Positions 1 to 7,800 of a stretch of 8,343 nucleotides of DNA are shown in pieces. Where the stretch lies: NCBI GenBank assembly GCA_025350945.1, contig JANXWW010000392.1, positions 1-8,343 of the forward strand. Direction: 5' to 3'. The notes beneath the pieces were generated by a model, which saw nothing but the letters and a program-made list of their open reading frames with translations, searched no databases and had not been told where the DNA came from. The stretch is from Burkholderiales bacterium (lineage in GTDB: Bacteria; Pseudomonadota; Gammaproteobacteria; Burkholderiales; Usitatibacteraceae). Positions within the stretch are counted from its first letter, which is position 1. Every line of letters starts with the position of its first letter. The position numbers and the translations under genes were made by a program.

Positions 1-792
1 CTTGCTGCTCAAAGCTTCGTGGGAGTCTCTTTTGCCCAGCCCATTACAACGGCTGAAATAACGGGAATCGGCGCGGTAAATCTGTTGGAGGCAATCCGCA
101 TCGTTAATCCGGCAATCCGCTTTTACCAAGCCAGCACCTCAGAAATGTTTGGTAAAGTCCAAGCGATTCCGCAGTGCGAAAGCACACCTTTCTATCCACG
201 CAGCCCTTATGGCATAGCCAAGCTTTACGCGCATTGGATGACTATCAACTATCGCGAGAGCTATAACATTTTTGGCGCTAGTGGTATTTTGTTTAACCAC
301 GAATCGCCTCTACGCGGGCGTGAGTTTGTTACTCGAAAAATTACTGATAGCTTTGCCAAGATCAGACTCGGCAAACAAGATGTCCTAGAGCTTGGCAATA
401 TGGATGCGAAGCGCGACTGGGGCTACGCAAAAGAATATGTGGATGGCATGTGGCGCATGTTGCAAGCCGATAAACCGGACACCTATGTTCTCGCAACCAA
501 TCGTACCGAGACCGTTAGAGATTTTGTGACCATGGCAGGTAAAGCGGCTGGCTATGATTTGGCTTGGCAAGGGTCAGCCGAAAACGAGTTAGCGATTGAT
601 TGCAAGAGCAACAAGACTTTAGTGCGCGTTAATCCAAAATTTTATCGTCCTGCTGAAGTAGAGCTATTAATTGGGGACGCGTCCAAAGCGAAGCGAGAGC
701 TCGGTTGGGAGCCTAAGACAACACTCGAACAGCTTTGTCAGATGATGGTGGAAGCGGATATTCGTCGAAACGAAACCGGCACATCTTTTTGA
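1..792 (+). CDS. gmd: GDP-mannose 4,6-dehydratase, 3' part (5' end outside window)
   Basis: Converts GDP-D-mannose to GDP-4-keto-6-deoxy-D-mannose in the cytoplasm, the first step towards GDP-D-rhamnose, GDP-L-fucose and related sugars. The frame is open from base 1 (LAAQSFVGVSF), so the GTG at 19 is an internal valine and not the start. About 80 N-terminal residues, including the Rossmann GxxGxxG loop, lie to the left, judged from the remembered P. aeruginosa Gmd. Counting from base 1, the fragment has 263 residues. It shows the family motif ASTSEMFG (44-51, with the active-site T/S and Glu), the catalytic YGIAK pair Y70/K74, NHESPLRGREFVTRKIT (about 98-115), LGNMDAKRDWGYAKEYV, and the C-terminal RPAEVELLIGD. 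No lesion is visible. The stop is one base before the rmd start, so the two genes are surely co-transcribed and probably translationally coupled. The assignment to Gmd is firm. Confidence 0.96.
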   Translation, partial: LAAQSFVGVSFAQPITTAEITGIGAVNLLEAIRIVNPAIRFYQASTSEMFGKVQAIPQCESTPFYPRSPYGIAKLYAHWMTINYRESYNIFGASGILFNHESPLRGREFVTRKITDSFAKIRLGKQDVLELGNMDAKRDWGYAKEYVDGMWRMLQADKPDTYVLATNRTETVRDFVTMAGKAAGYDLAWQGSAENELAIDCKSNKTLVRVNPKFYRPAEVELLIGDASKAKRELGWEPKTTLEQLCQMMVEADIRRNETGTSF

Positions 793-793
793 A

Positions 794-1693
794 ATGGTGC
801 GAGCATTAATTACGGGGGTTGAAGGTTTCACGGGACGTTACTTGGCGGACGACTTGAGGTTGGCCGGTTATGATGTTTTTGGGCTCGCCGCAGGTGAGTC
901 GCGCGAGCATGATGAGCGCATTTTTAGTTGCGATTTAAATGATCTAAAAAGCGTTGAAACTGCAGTGAATCGCGCACAGCCAAATGTGGTGATTCACCTC
1001 GCGGCAATTTCGTTTGTTGCGCACGGAGATATTGATGCGATTTATCGTACAAACGTCGTCGGTACGCGTAATTTGCTTGAGGCTGCATCTAAATTACCAA
1101 AGTCACCCAGTGCAGTGTTATTGGCGAGCAGCGCAAATGTTTATGGCAATGCAGAAATTGAAGTAATCAGTGAGCATATTTCTGCTGCGCCTGCTAATGA
1201 TTACGCCGTAAGCAAACTGGCAATGGAATACATGGCGCGTTTGTGGATTGGCAAACTGCCGATCTCGATGGTACGTCCTTTTAATTACACTGGCGCAGGA
1301 CAGTCAATCAATTTTCTATTGCCCAAGATAGTGGATCATTTTAAGCGCCGTGCACCAGTCATTGAGCTTGGCAATATTGATGTCGTTCGTGATTTTTCAG
1401 ATGTGCGAACGGTGGTCGCCTGTTATCGCCGCCTGCTACAGCGCGATTCAAACACGACTAGCGGTGACGTTTTTAATATTTGTTCTGGCGTTGGTCACAG
1501 CCTGCTTGAGGCAATTGAAATGATGCGCGAAATTTCAGGCCATTCGCCCGAAATCCGTGTAAGCCCGGCGTTCGTTCGTGCGAACGAAGTGAAAAAATTA
1601 GTAGGGTCCCGCCAAAAGCTGGAAAGCGCGATTGGTAAAATTGCTTCAATTCCTTTACATGAGACTTTGCGCTGGATGTACGAATCATCTTAG
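794..1693 (+). CDS. rmd: GDP-6-deoxy-D-mannose (GDP-4-keto-6-deoxymannose) reductase, Rmd-like
   Basis: Short-chain dehydrogenase/reductase of the extended NAD-dependent epimerase type, predicted to reduce the Gmd product at C4 to give GDP-D-rhamnose. The 299 residues match the usual Rmd length (about 300). Seen directly: the nucleotide-binding G8-x2-G11-x2-G14 loop in TGVEGFTG, SSANVYG, the catalytic Y137-x3-K141 in YAVSKLAME, RPFNYTGAGQ at 161-170 (a close version of the Rmd RPFN..G.GQ motif), LGNIDVVRDFSDV and FNICSG. The ATG follows the gmd stop by one base and has no clear Shine-Dalgarno of its own, which fits coupling to gmd. Alternatives are a GDP-6-deoxy-talose reductase or, less likely, GDP-L-fucose synthase. 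The latter is longer and has different motifs. The family is certain; the stereochemistry of the product is inferred from the motifs and the gmd neighbour. Confidence 0.88.
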   Translation: MVRALITGVEGFTGRYLADDLRLAGYDVFGLAAGESREHDERIFSCDLNDLKSVETAVNRAQPNVVIHLAAISFVAHGDIDAIYRTNVVGTRNLLEAASKLPKSPSAVLLASSANVYGNAEIEVISEHISAAPANDYAVSKLAMEYMARLWIGKLPISMVRPFNYTGAGQSINFLLPKIVDHFKRRAPVIELGNIDVVRDFSDVRTVVACYRRLLQRDSNTTSGDVFNICSGVGHSLLEAIEMMREISGHSPEIRVSPAFVRANEVKKLVGSRQKLESAIGKIASIPLHETLRWMYESS

Positions 1694-1733
1694 CTATCGC
1701 TTGTTTTTTATTTCAAAATTTTGTTAATAATTT

Positions 1734-2831
1734 ATGGTGAATGCATCTCAAATCGAACCAGCATTTGTCTTTACGCCCGTACCAAGTATATTTTTTACCT
1801 TGGGCCAATTGCTGGAGGGTGATGACAAAGAGTTTGTCGGTAATGCGTACTGGGCCATGCTCGGACGGTCAGCCGATAATGATGGGCTTGATATATATAC
1901 CGCGCTGTTGTCTGAAGGAATGTCGCGCATTGATGTGCTCCAACAGCTTCGCCGTTCGGAAGAGGGGCAGGCACACGGCGCATACATTCGTGGTGTGGAT
2001 GCGGCCAAAACGATTGAAGAGTTGCTTGCGCACGAGGATTACGCGTTCGTGTGTTGCGCGTATCAAACGCTGTTTATTCGGCCCGTTGACCAAGGTGCGC
2101 TCAAACATTATGTTGCGGCGTTGCTCGACGGCTTAGACCGGCTGCAAGTTTTGAATGAGCTGCGTCAGTCAGAAGAGTTCAAATCCCGATTCGCAATGGC
2201 GCGCGAGCTTGACCAATTTGCACAGACTGGTAACGGTGAGAAATTTTCTGGAGCTACCAGCAATAGCGGCACTGAAGAAGAAGTTGAAATTGTGCCCGAC
2301 CTACCTGCCTCAATGGCGGAGCTAATGGCGCGAAATAATCGCGAGTTTGTTTACGGTTTGTACCAAATCATGTTGGGGCGTGCGGCAGACTTCAGTGGGT
2401 TGCAAAATTATTTGCAACGCATGACGTCAGGAATTTCGCGGCAAGAGGTTGTGCGCGGATTTAGTTCTTCAGATGAACGCAAAGCTCGCATGGCATTTTT
2501 CCATCGTCTTGATTCAATTAATGAAGATACTAAAGCGCGGCAGCGTCCCTTGCTGGGCGCTGCGGCCGCGTTGCGGCTTCAGCAGCTAGAACAAGCAGTG
2601 GCGAAGCAAAGAATTCAAACGATAGAAAATCAGATCATGCAAATGAGCCGAAGTTTTCGTACCCAGCTATCGCGCGTACAGAGCTCGCCTGCGGTACAAA
2701 CGGAGCGTGTCGTAACCATGCAACCAGAGAAAAAGCGCGCGCTTAAGCTGAATCAGCTCGGCCCGCTTGCGCGCGACATTTACTTCCAGATCAAGAACGG
2801 TCTTGTCGAACGTAGCGAAGGCGGTGCTTGA
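1734..2831 (+). CDS. Protein with three DUF4214-type repeats and a C-terminal coiled coil
   Basis: No reaction can be assigned. The 365 residues contain three copies of a helical unit with the DUF4214 pattern (E/D-F-V..Y..ML-G-R-x-A-D..G-L..Y...L..G-x-S-R..V....R-x-S-E-E). They lie at about residues 25-78, 94-152 and 192-250. The central copy is the most diverged, with IR in place of the GR dipeptide. A low-complexity Gly/Ser/Glu linker (about 165-187) separates copies 2 and 3. Residues about 275-312 are rich in Leu, Gln and charged residues and look like a coiled coil. There is no signal peptide or membrane segment, so it is probably cytoplasmic or exported by a non-Sec route. An in-frame TAA at 1728-1730 fixes the start at 1734, which has only a weak ribosome site. 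The stop overlaps the next gene's ATG. DUF4214 units occur in secreted, surface and polysaccharide-related proteins; a structural role in glycan assembly is an inference. Confidence 0.8.
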   Translation: MVNASQIEPAFVFTPVPSIFFTLGQLLEGDDKEFVGNAYWAMLGRSADNDGLDIYTALLSEGMSRIDVLQQLRRSEEGQAHGAYIRGVDAAKTIEELLAHEDYAFVCCAYQTLFIRPVDQGALKHYVAALLDGLDRLQVLNELRQSEEFKSRFAMARELDQFAQTGNGEKFSGATSNSGTEEEVEIVPDLPASMAELMARNNREFVYGLYQIMLGRAADFSGLQNYLQRMTSGISRQEVVRGFSSSDERKARMAFFHRLDSINEDTKARQRPLLGAAAALRLQQLEQAVAKQRIQTIENQIMQMSRSFRTQLSRVQSSPAVQTERVVTMQPEKKRALKLNQLGPLARDIYFQIKNGLVERSEGGA

Positions 2832-4252
2832 TGCGCATCGTCATTGATCTCCAAAGCTGCCAATCCGGCAGCAAGTTATCTGGCATCGGGCGATATTCCA
2901 TGGGGTTGGTGCAGGCCATGACCGCGCGCCCGCGTCAGCATGAAATTTGGATTGCGCTGAGTGGGCTTTTGCCCAGCAGTATTCCCGAAATGCGGCGTGC
3001 ATTTGATGGGCTTGTGCCGAACGATCATATTCAAGTCTTCAAATCGTTGCCGCGCATCGATATGCGCTCTGCGGGCCGCGCGCGGGTGGGTGCGGCGGAA
3101 TTTATTCGCGAGGATTTTTTACGCGCGTTGCAACCAGACTTTGTTCATATCCTGAGTTTGTTCGAAGGCTTCGTTGAAGACGTAGTAACATCGGTTGGAC
3201 AATACTTTCCCGGCGATCAAACGGCGGTCACGCTCCACGATTTGATTCCGCTGATACAAAGTGCAATTTACCTGCCTGACGGCAGACACCAAGATTACTA
3301 TTGCCGAAAAATTGCCAGTATAAAAAAAGCCGGTTTGTTATTGGCGAATTCTGAATTCTCGAGGCTCGAAGGAATCGATCTTTTGGGTACTCCGCCAGAG
3401 AGAGTGGTTAACGTTTCAGCCGCAGCAGACGAGCGTTTTCAACCGATGATTCCAGACCCGGAAAGATCGGCGCGGATATTGACCCGCTATGGCATCACTC
3501 GGCAGTTTTTGATGTATACCGCCAGCTTTGACAAGCGCAAAAATCAAGCAGGCTTGATCGAGGCGTTTGCGTTGTTGCCGCGTGATTTACGCAAAGATTA
3601 TCAGCTGGTTATTGTGGGCAATGGCTCAGAGGAGCAGATTCGTAATTTTAATCAGTTGGCCAAAAAATCCGGTCTTGATCGTGATGAAGTTGTTTTCCCC
3701 GGCCATATTGTGGATGCTGATTTGGTGGCGCTTTATAACCTGTGCCATTTGTTTGTTTTGCCTTCGTTCGCAGAAGGCTTCGGCCTGCCAGCGCTGGAGG
3801 CCATGTCGTGCGGAACAGCCACCATTGGCTCAAACGTCACCAGCATTCCAGAAGTGATTGGCTGGTCGGAAGCGTTGTTTGACCCGTCAAGTCCAAAACG
3901 AATTGCAGCAAAAATAAATCAGGCGCTGACTGATCCTGGTTTTTTACAAGCGCTTCGCGAACGCGGCCTAGAGCAGGCGAAAAAATTTTCGTGGGAGCAA
4001 TCTGCTGATAAAGTTTTAGATGCATTTGAATTGCATGCCAAGCGGAACGCTGCTTCAGAAGCCAAGCAGATAAAAAATGGTGCCGCGCAAGAAAAGAACA
4101 ACTTCCGCTCAACTACAGATTTGGAAGATGCTGTGAAGAAGATTCTTCAGCTTGAAGATATTGCCACGCTCAAAAATGAAGAGTTAATGGAAATTGCGAT
4201 GGCAATGGCGTCGAATCGTGAAAAGGTCGAAGCGATCTTTGCAGACAAGTAG
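2831..4252 (+). CDS. GT4-type glycosyltransferase (probable rhamnosyl/mannosyltransferase) with C-terminal helical tail
   Basis: Retaining GT-B enzyme expected to transfer mannose or D-rhamnose from a GDP donor to a growing glycan at the cytoplasmic face of the membrane. The N-terminal MRIVIDLQ strand is followed by the glycine-rich loop SGIGRYS (17-23), LHDLIPL with H136/D137, the donor-phosphate motif FDKRKNQ (233-239) and the E-x7-E motif EGFGLPALE (E315, E323). The transferase core ends near residue 400. Residues about 400-473 form a charged Lys/Glu-rich helical tail. I chose ATG 2831, which overlaps the preceding TGA by one base (TGATG) and has a GAAGG at 2817-2821. A TTG at 2828 would add only one residue. 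The core is clearly paralogous to the first module of the 1003-residue protein downstream. Family and fold are firm. Donor, acceptor and linkage cannot be read from sequence; the gmd-rmd context favours D-rhamnose or mannose. Confidence 0.9.
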   Translation: MRIVIDLQSCQSGSKLSGIGRYSMGLVQAMTARPRQHEIWIALSGLLPSSIPEMRRAFDGLVPNDHIQVFKSLPRIDMRSAGRARVGAAEFIREDFLRALQPDFVHILSLFEGFVEDVVTSVGQYFPGDQTAVTLHDLIPLIQSAIYLPDGRHQDYYCRKIASIKKAGLLLANSEFSRLEGIDLLGTPPERVVNVSAAADERFQPMIPDPERSARILTRYGITRQFLMYTASFDKRKNQAGLIEAFALLPRDLRKDYQLVIVGNGSEEQIRNFNQLAKKSGLDRDEVVFPGHIVDADLVALYNLCHLFVLPSFAEGFGLPALEAMSCGTATIGSNVTSIPEVIGWSEALFDPSSPKRIAAKINQALTDPGFLQALRERGLEQAKKFSWEQSADKVLDAFELHAKRNAASEAKQIKNGAAQEKNNFRSTTDLEDAVKKILQLEDIATLKNEELMEIAMAMASNREKVEAIFADK

Positions 4253-4314
4253 TTTTAATCGTTTTATCGCAGCGTACACATCTGGCGTATCTGCAAATAT
4301 TTCTGTTTGATTTT

Positions 4315-4320
4315 ACGAGG
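4315..4320 (+). promoter_or_regulatory. Ribosome binding site that decides the start of the coiled-coil gene
   Basis: ACGAGG lies four bases before ATG 4325 and continues into a further G, so the core GAGG is well placed for that start. The alternative in-frame TTG at 4307 has no purine-rich sequence ahead of it. This supports ATG 4325. Confidence 0.55.
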
Positions 4321-4324
4321 GCCT

Positions 4325-4867
4325 ATGTCAAATACTCAACCACTACCCCCAACGAATTCGCAAGATGAATTTGGTAACGGCATTTGGAGGCTGTGGCCGT
4401 TCAGCGTCGCCTCGCGGTCACTTCAAAAGAATCAGCAGTCTTTGGAAATGCGTTTGCTACAGCTAAACGAACAGCAGGAATCGTTGGCGATACGCGAAGA
4501 GGCGCTTTCAACCGCGCTAAGAAAAGCTGAGCAAATATCGTTGCAGCATCAACAAAACAACACTGTCGAAATTGACAGGCTTGGACAGGAAATCGAGTCG
4601 TTGGCAAGTCGCATTGTTGATGCGCTCAGCGCGCTACAGCGGTCGCATGCAAATAAGGCGGAAAATCCAAAAAAACTACCAAGCCCACAAAATCCAATCC
4701 ATATTGTTAAAGGCGTGGCGAACGAGTTGGCGGGTGAAACATTACCGAGCCTGGCTGATGATGATTTAGTTGCTGCTCAAACTTTGGCAGAGAATCTCAA
4801 GCGGCTTTCGAAGCGCGAGCGAAATATAGCGTTGCAACTCCAGCAGCTTTCTGATGCGGCGCACTAG
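4325..4867 (+). CDS. Small coiled-coil protein of unknown function
   Basis: I do not recognise this 180-residue protein as a named family. It begins with a Pro/Asn/Gln-rich segment (1-15), then a short aromatic patch (GIWRLWPFSV, 19-28). A long Leu/Gln/Glu-rich stretch follows (about 33-107), with regularly spaced Leu, Ile and Ala that read as a parallel coiled coil. A Lys/Pro-rich hinge (about 110-125) leads to a second amphipathic helical part (about 145-178) ending in LQLQQLSDAAH. There is no signal peptide or membrane helix, although the WRLWPF patch could touch a membrane or partner. The start is ATG 4325, because an upstream TTG at 4307 lacks a ribosome site. It sits 72 bases after one glycosyltransferase and 29 bases before the next, on the same strand, so it is probably in the same operon. 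A scaffold or chain-length ruler role is possible but only inferred from composition and position. Confidence 0.72.
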   Translation: MSNTQPLPPTNSQDEFGNGIWRLWPFSVASRSLQKNQQSLEMRLLQLNEQQESLAIREEALSTALRKAEQISLQHQQNNTVEIDRLGQEIESLASRIVDALSALQRSHANKAENPKKLPSPQNPIHIVKGVANELAGETLPSLADDDLVAAQTLAENLKRLSKRERNIALQLQQLSDAAH

Positions 4868-4896
4868 ACTAAAAAGATGTTAAAGGGTTTAACGAA

Positions 4897-7800
4897 ATGC
4901 GATTGGTAATTGACCTTCAGGGTGCGCAAGCCAACAGCCTCACGCACGGCGCGGGCGGCCATAGCATGTCGTTAGCGCAAACCATGGCAAAGTTAAGAGG
5001 CGAGCATGAAATCATCATTGCCCTCAATGGCAGTTTCACCAAGACTATCGAGCCGATTCGTGCTGCGTTTGACGATTTAATTTCGCAGGACAACATTCGT
5101 GTATGGGGCATGCCTACGCCCGCTTCGGCTGCGCGGAAAGAAGACAAATGGCGGCGTAAAGCTGCGGAAATCCTTCGCGAAGAATTTCTTGCCAGCCTGC
5201 AGCCAGACATTGTGCATGTAACAGGAATGTTTGAAGGCTTTGACAACAATGCCGTTCATAGTGTTGGTGCCGCGCGAAGTGAGATTCGCACGGCCGTTAC
5301 CGTTTATCAGTCGCCTCCTTCTTTTTACGATAGCGCAACGCCGAGATCTGCTGATCCATATGAGGTTTTTTATCGGGCGCAGCTACAGCATTTAAAGCGC
5401 GCGGATTTCTTTTTTGGTGTCACCGCATCAGCAAAAACAACAATAGGTGAGCGGCTGGGCGTTTCGCAAGATCGTTGCGCCAATTTTGGTGCCGCCGTAG
5501 GGCCGCAATTTGTGCCTGGTAAAATCTCAGCTACATTCGTTGATCGCTTAAAAAAGCGATTAGGCATTACCCGTTCAATGGTGATGTGCGCGGACGCAAC
5601 GGGTGACAAAAATAATTTATTACGTTTGATTAAAGCGTTCTCATTGCTCCCACCGATTTTGCGGAAATCTCATCAGTTGCTTGTGGTGGAAAAAAACTCT
5701 GAAGAGCTTGGAAACGAGTTTGAAAAAACACTCCAGCTTTTTGGTTTACCGCCTGATTGTGTTGTCGCCACAGGGGAAATTTCTGGTGACGCGTTAATCC
5801 AGCTCTACCGGTCATGCGTACTTTTTGTTGCACCCGCGTCGGCAGAAGATGCTGGTTTTGCGACGTTGGAGGCAATGTCGTGCGGTGCCCCCGTGATTGG
5901 TGCCAACACCCCAAGCGGTGGCGCGTTAATCGACAACCCCGCAGCACTTTTTGACCCACTGGACTCAACCTCAATCTGTAACAAAATGGCGGAGGTACTC
6001 TACAGCGAGCAGCAGCGCGATACACTGATTACACACGGGTTGGTGCAGGCTAGAAAATTTAATTGGGAGCAAAGTGGTTTAAAAGCGCTGGGTGCGTTTG
6101 AAAAATGGGTGGATCTTCCAATATCAGAGCGAGTGGAAAACAAGCAAGTCGCTGTTGTCGGATCTGGCAGTTTTACGGAAAATAATAACGAGATTGATCA
6201 ACGTATTATCCAAAGAATTTCCCTAATTCGCAATGGGGCCGCCAGTGAGCAGGATTGGCTATCTACCGCGCGCGCGATTGCGTTTAATCACCCTGTATCG
6301 GGTCAACCGAAGTTGTTTGTCGATCTCTCAGAATTGGTTTACCAGGATCCCAAAACGGGTATTCAGCGCGTTGTGCGCAGCATACTGTCAATACTCCTTG
6401 CGAATCCTCCTGCTGGTTATGAAGTGCAGCCTGTGTATTTGTGTAGAACTGATTTTGTGTACAAATATGCAAAGAGGTTTACTTGCAAATTTCTAAATTT
6501 AGCTTGTGTTGACATCGTTGATGAGCCGGCGATTTGGTCATACAAAGATGTGTTTTTTGGCTTGGATTACCAGCGAGGGATTATCTTGGCACACCAGGCT
6601 GTGTACGATGAGATGCGGCTTTTGGGTATAAAAGTTTATTTTGTTGTTCACGATCTGTTGCCAATCTCGATGCCCAAGGCTTTCAAAAAAGGAAGCTATG
6701 TAGAGCATGAACGCTGGCTGAGTGTACTCGCGCGTCATGATGGCATCGTGGCAGTCTCGCGTACGGTGGCGGATGAGATCATCGAATGGTTAGCGTTTAC
6801 TGGACCGGCTAGATTGCGTCCGTTAAAAGTGGGCTGGTTCCACCATGGTGCCGATCTCGCAGGTTCAGTGCCGAGTAAAGGTTTGCCTGCTGATGCAGCA
6901 GATACGCTTCATGCTATTGCGTCGCGGAAAGCGTTCTTGCTGGTCGGCACCATTGAGCCGCGCAAGGGCCAGCTACAAACGCTCGCTGCATTTGAGCGGC
7001 TATGGGAGCAAGGCCTTGATGTGAATCTCGTTATTGTTGGTAAACACGGTTGGAGCGTGGATCTGCTCATCGGCTGGCTGTCGACGCATCGCGAACTGGG
7101 CAAAAGATTATTCTGGCTTGAAGGAATTAGTGACGAATATTTGGACAAAGTGTATGCATCGTGCGTGTGTTTGATTTCACCGTCCGAAGGCGAAGGCTTT
7201 GGCTTACCGCTGATTGAAGCTGCAAAGCACGGGTTACCGATCATTGCGCGCGATATTCCTGTTTTTCGTGAAGTGGCAGGCGCGCATGCAACTTATTTTC
7301 TAAACAAACTTGATCCCGCAACGATTTCAGAAAGCGTCAAAAATTGGCTTGAGGTAAACACAAAAGCCAATCAAAAATCGGCTTCGAACATAATTGAAAC
7401 GAAACAAATTCCCTGGCAAACATGGAAACAAAGTGCTGCACAATTAATGGATGTTGTGCTCGGTGGGAATTGGTATAAAACCAGTTCACCTGATGGCATA
7501 CATCGCTTTTGGGCGAGCAGCGACCGCATGGAAACGAAGGCGGGTAAACGCAGCGGCCATCAGGTGGTGAGTGCTGGTGAGGGGGGATGTCTTCTATATG
7601 GCCCCTACATTCGGCTGTCACGTGGCCTCTATAAAGTTTCACTCACAGGCTCGGTAGGCGCTATGGGCGCAGACGGTGCCTTTATGGAAGCAGCGTGCGA
7701 CACAGGTGCAGTCGTGCTCGGCAAAGCGGACGTGCTGGAACTCGAAGATCAAGGCGGTGCCGAACAGACAATCGCTTCACTTGATGTGTTTATTGAAGAA

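Noticed and set aside
1714..1723. Perfect 10-base palindrome CAAAATTTTG
   Set aside because: Short and AT-rich, not followed by a T run and not repeated elsewhere in the window, so likely chance.
1701..1731. Possible promoter with TTGTTT and TTAATAAT in the AT-rich spacer before the DUF4214 gene
   Set aside because: Transcription would begin at or inside the start codon, leaving no leader. The elements are loose matches in a very AT-rich stretch of a same-strand operon.
3567..3857. Plus-strand open frame of 96 codons inside the GT4 gene
   Set aside because: Out-of-frame shadow of a conserved transferase core, rich in Cys, Trp and Arg and without a start signal.
4253..4324. 72-base spacer between the GT4 gene and the coiled-coil gene, checked for a terminator or promoter
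   Set aside because: GCAG and CTGC can pair across about 18 bases but the stem does not extend, and no convincing -35/-10 pair was found. Only the ribosome site at 4315-4320 is supported.
4307..4324. Upstream TTG start for the coiled-coil gene
   Set aside because: It has no ribosome site ahead of it, while ATG 4325 has GAGG close upstream.
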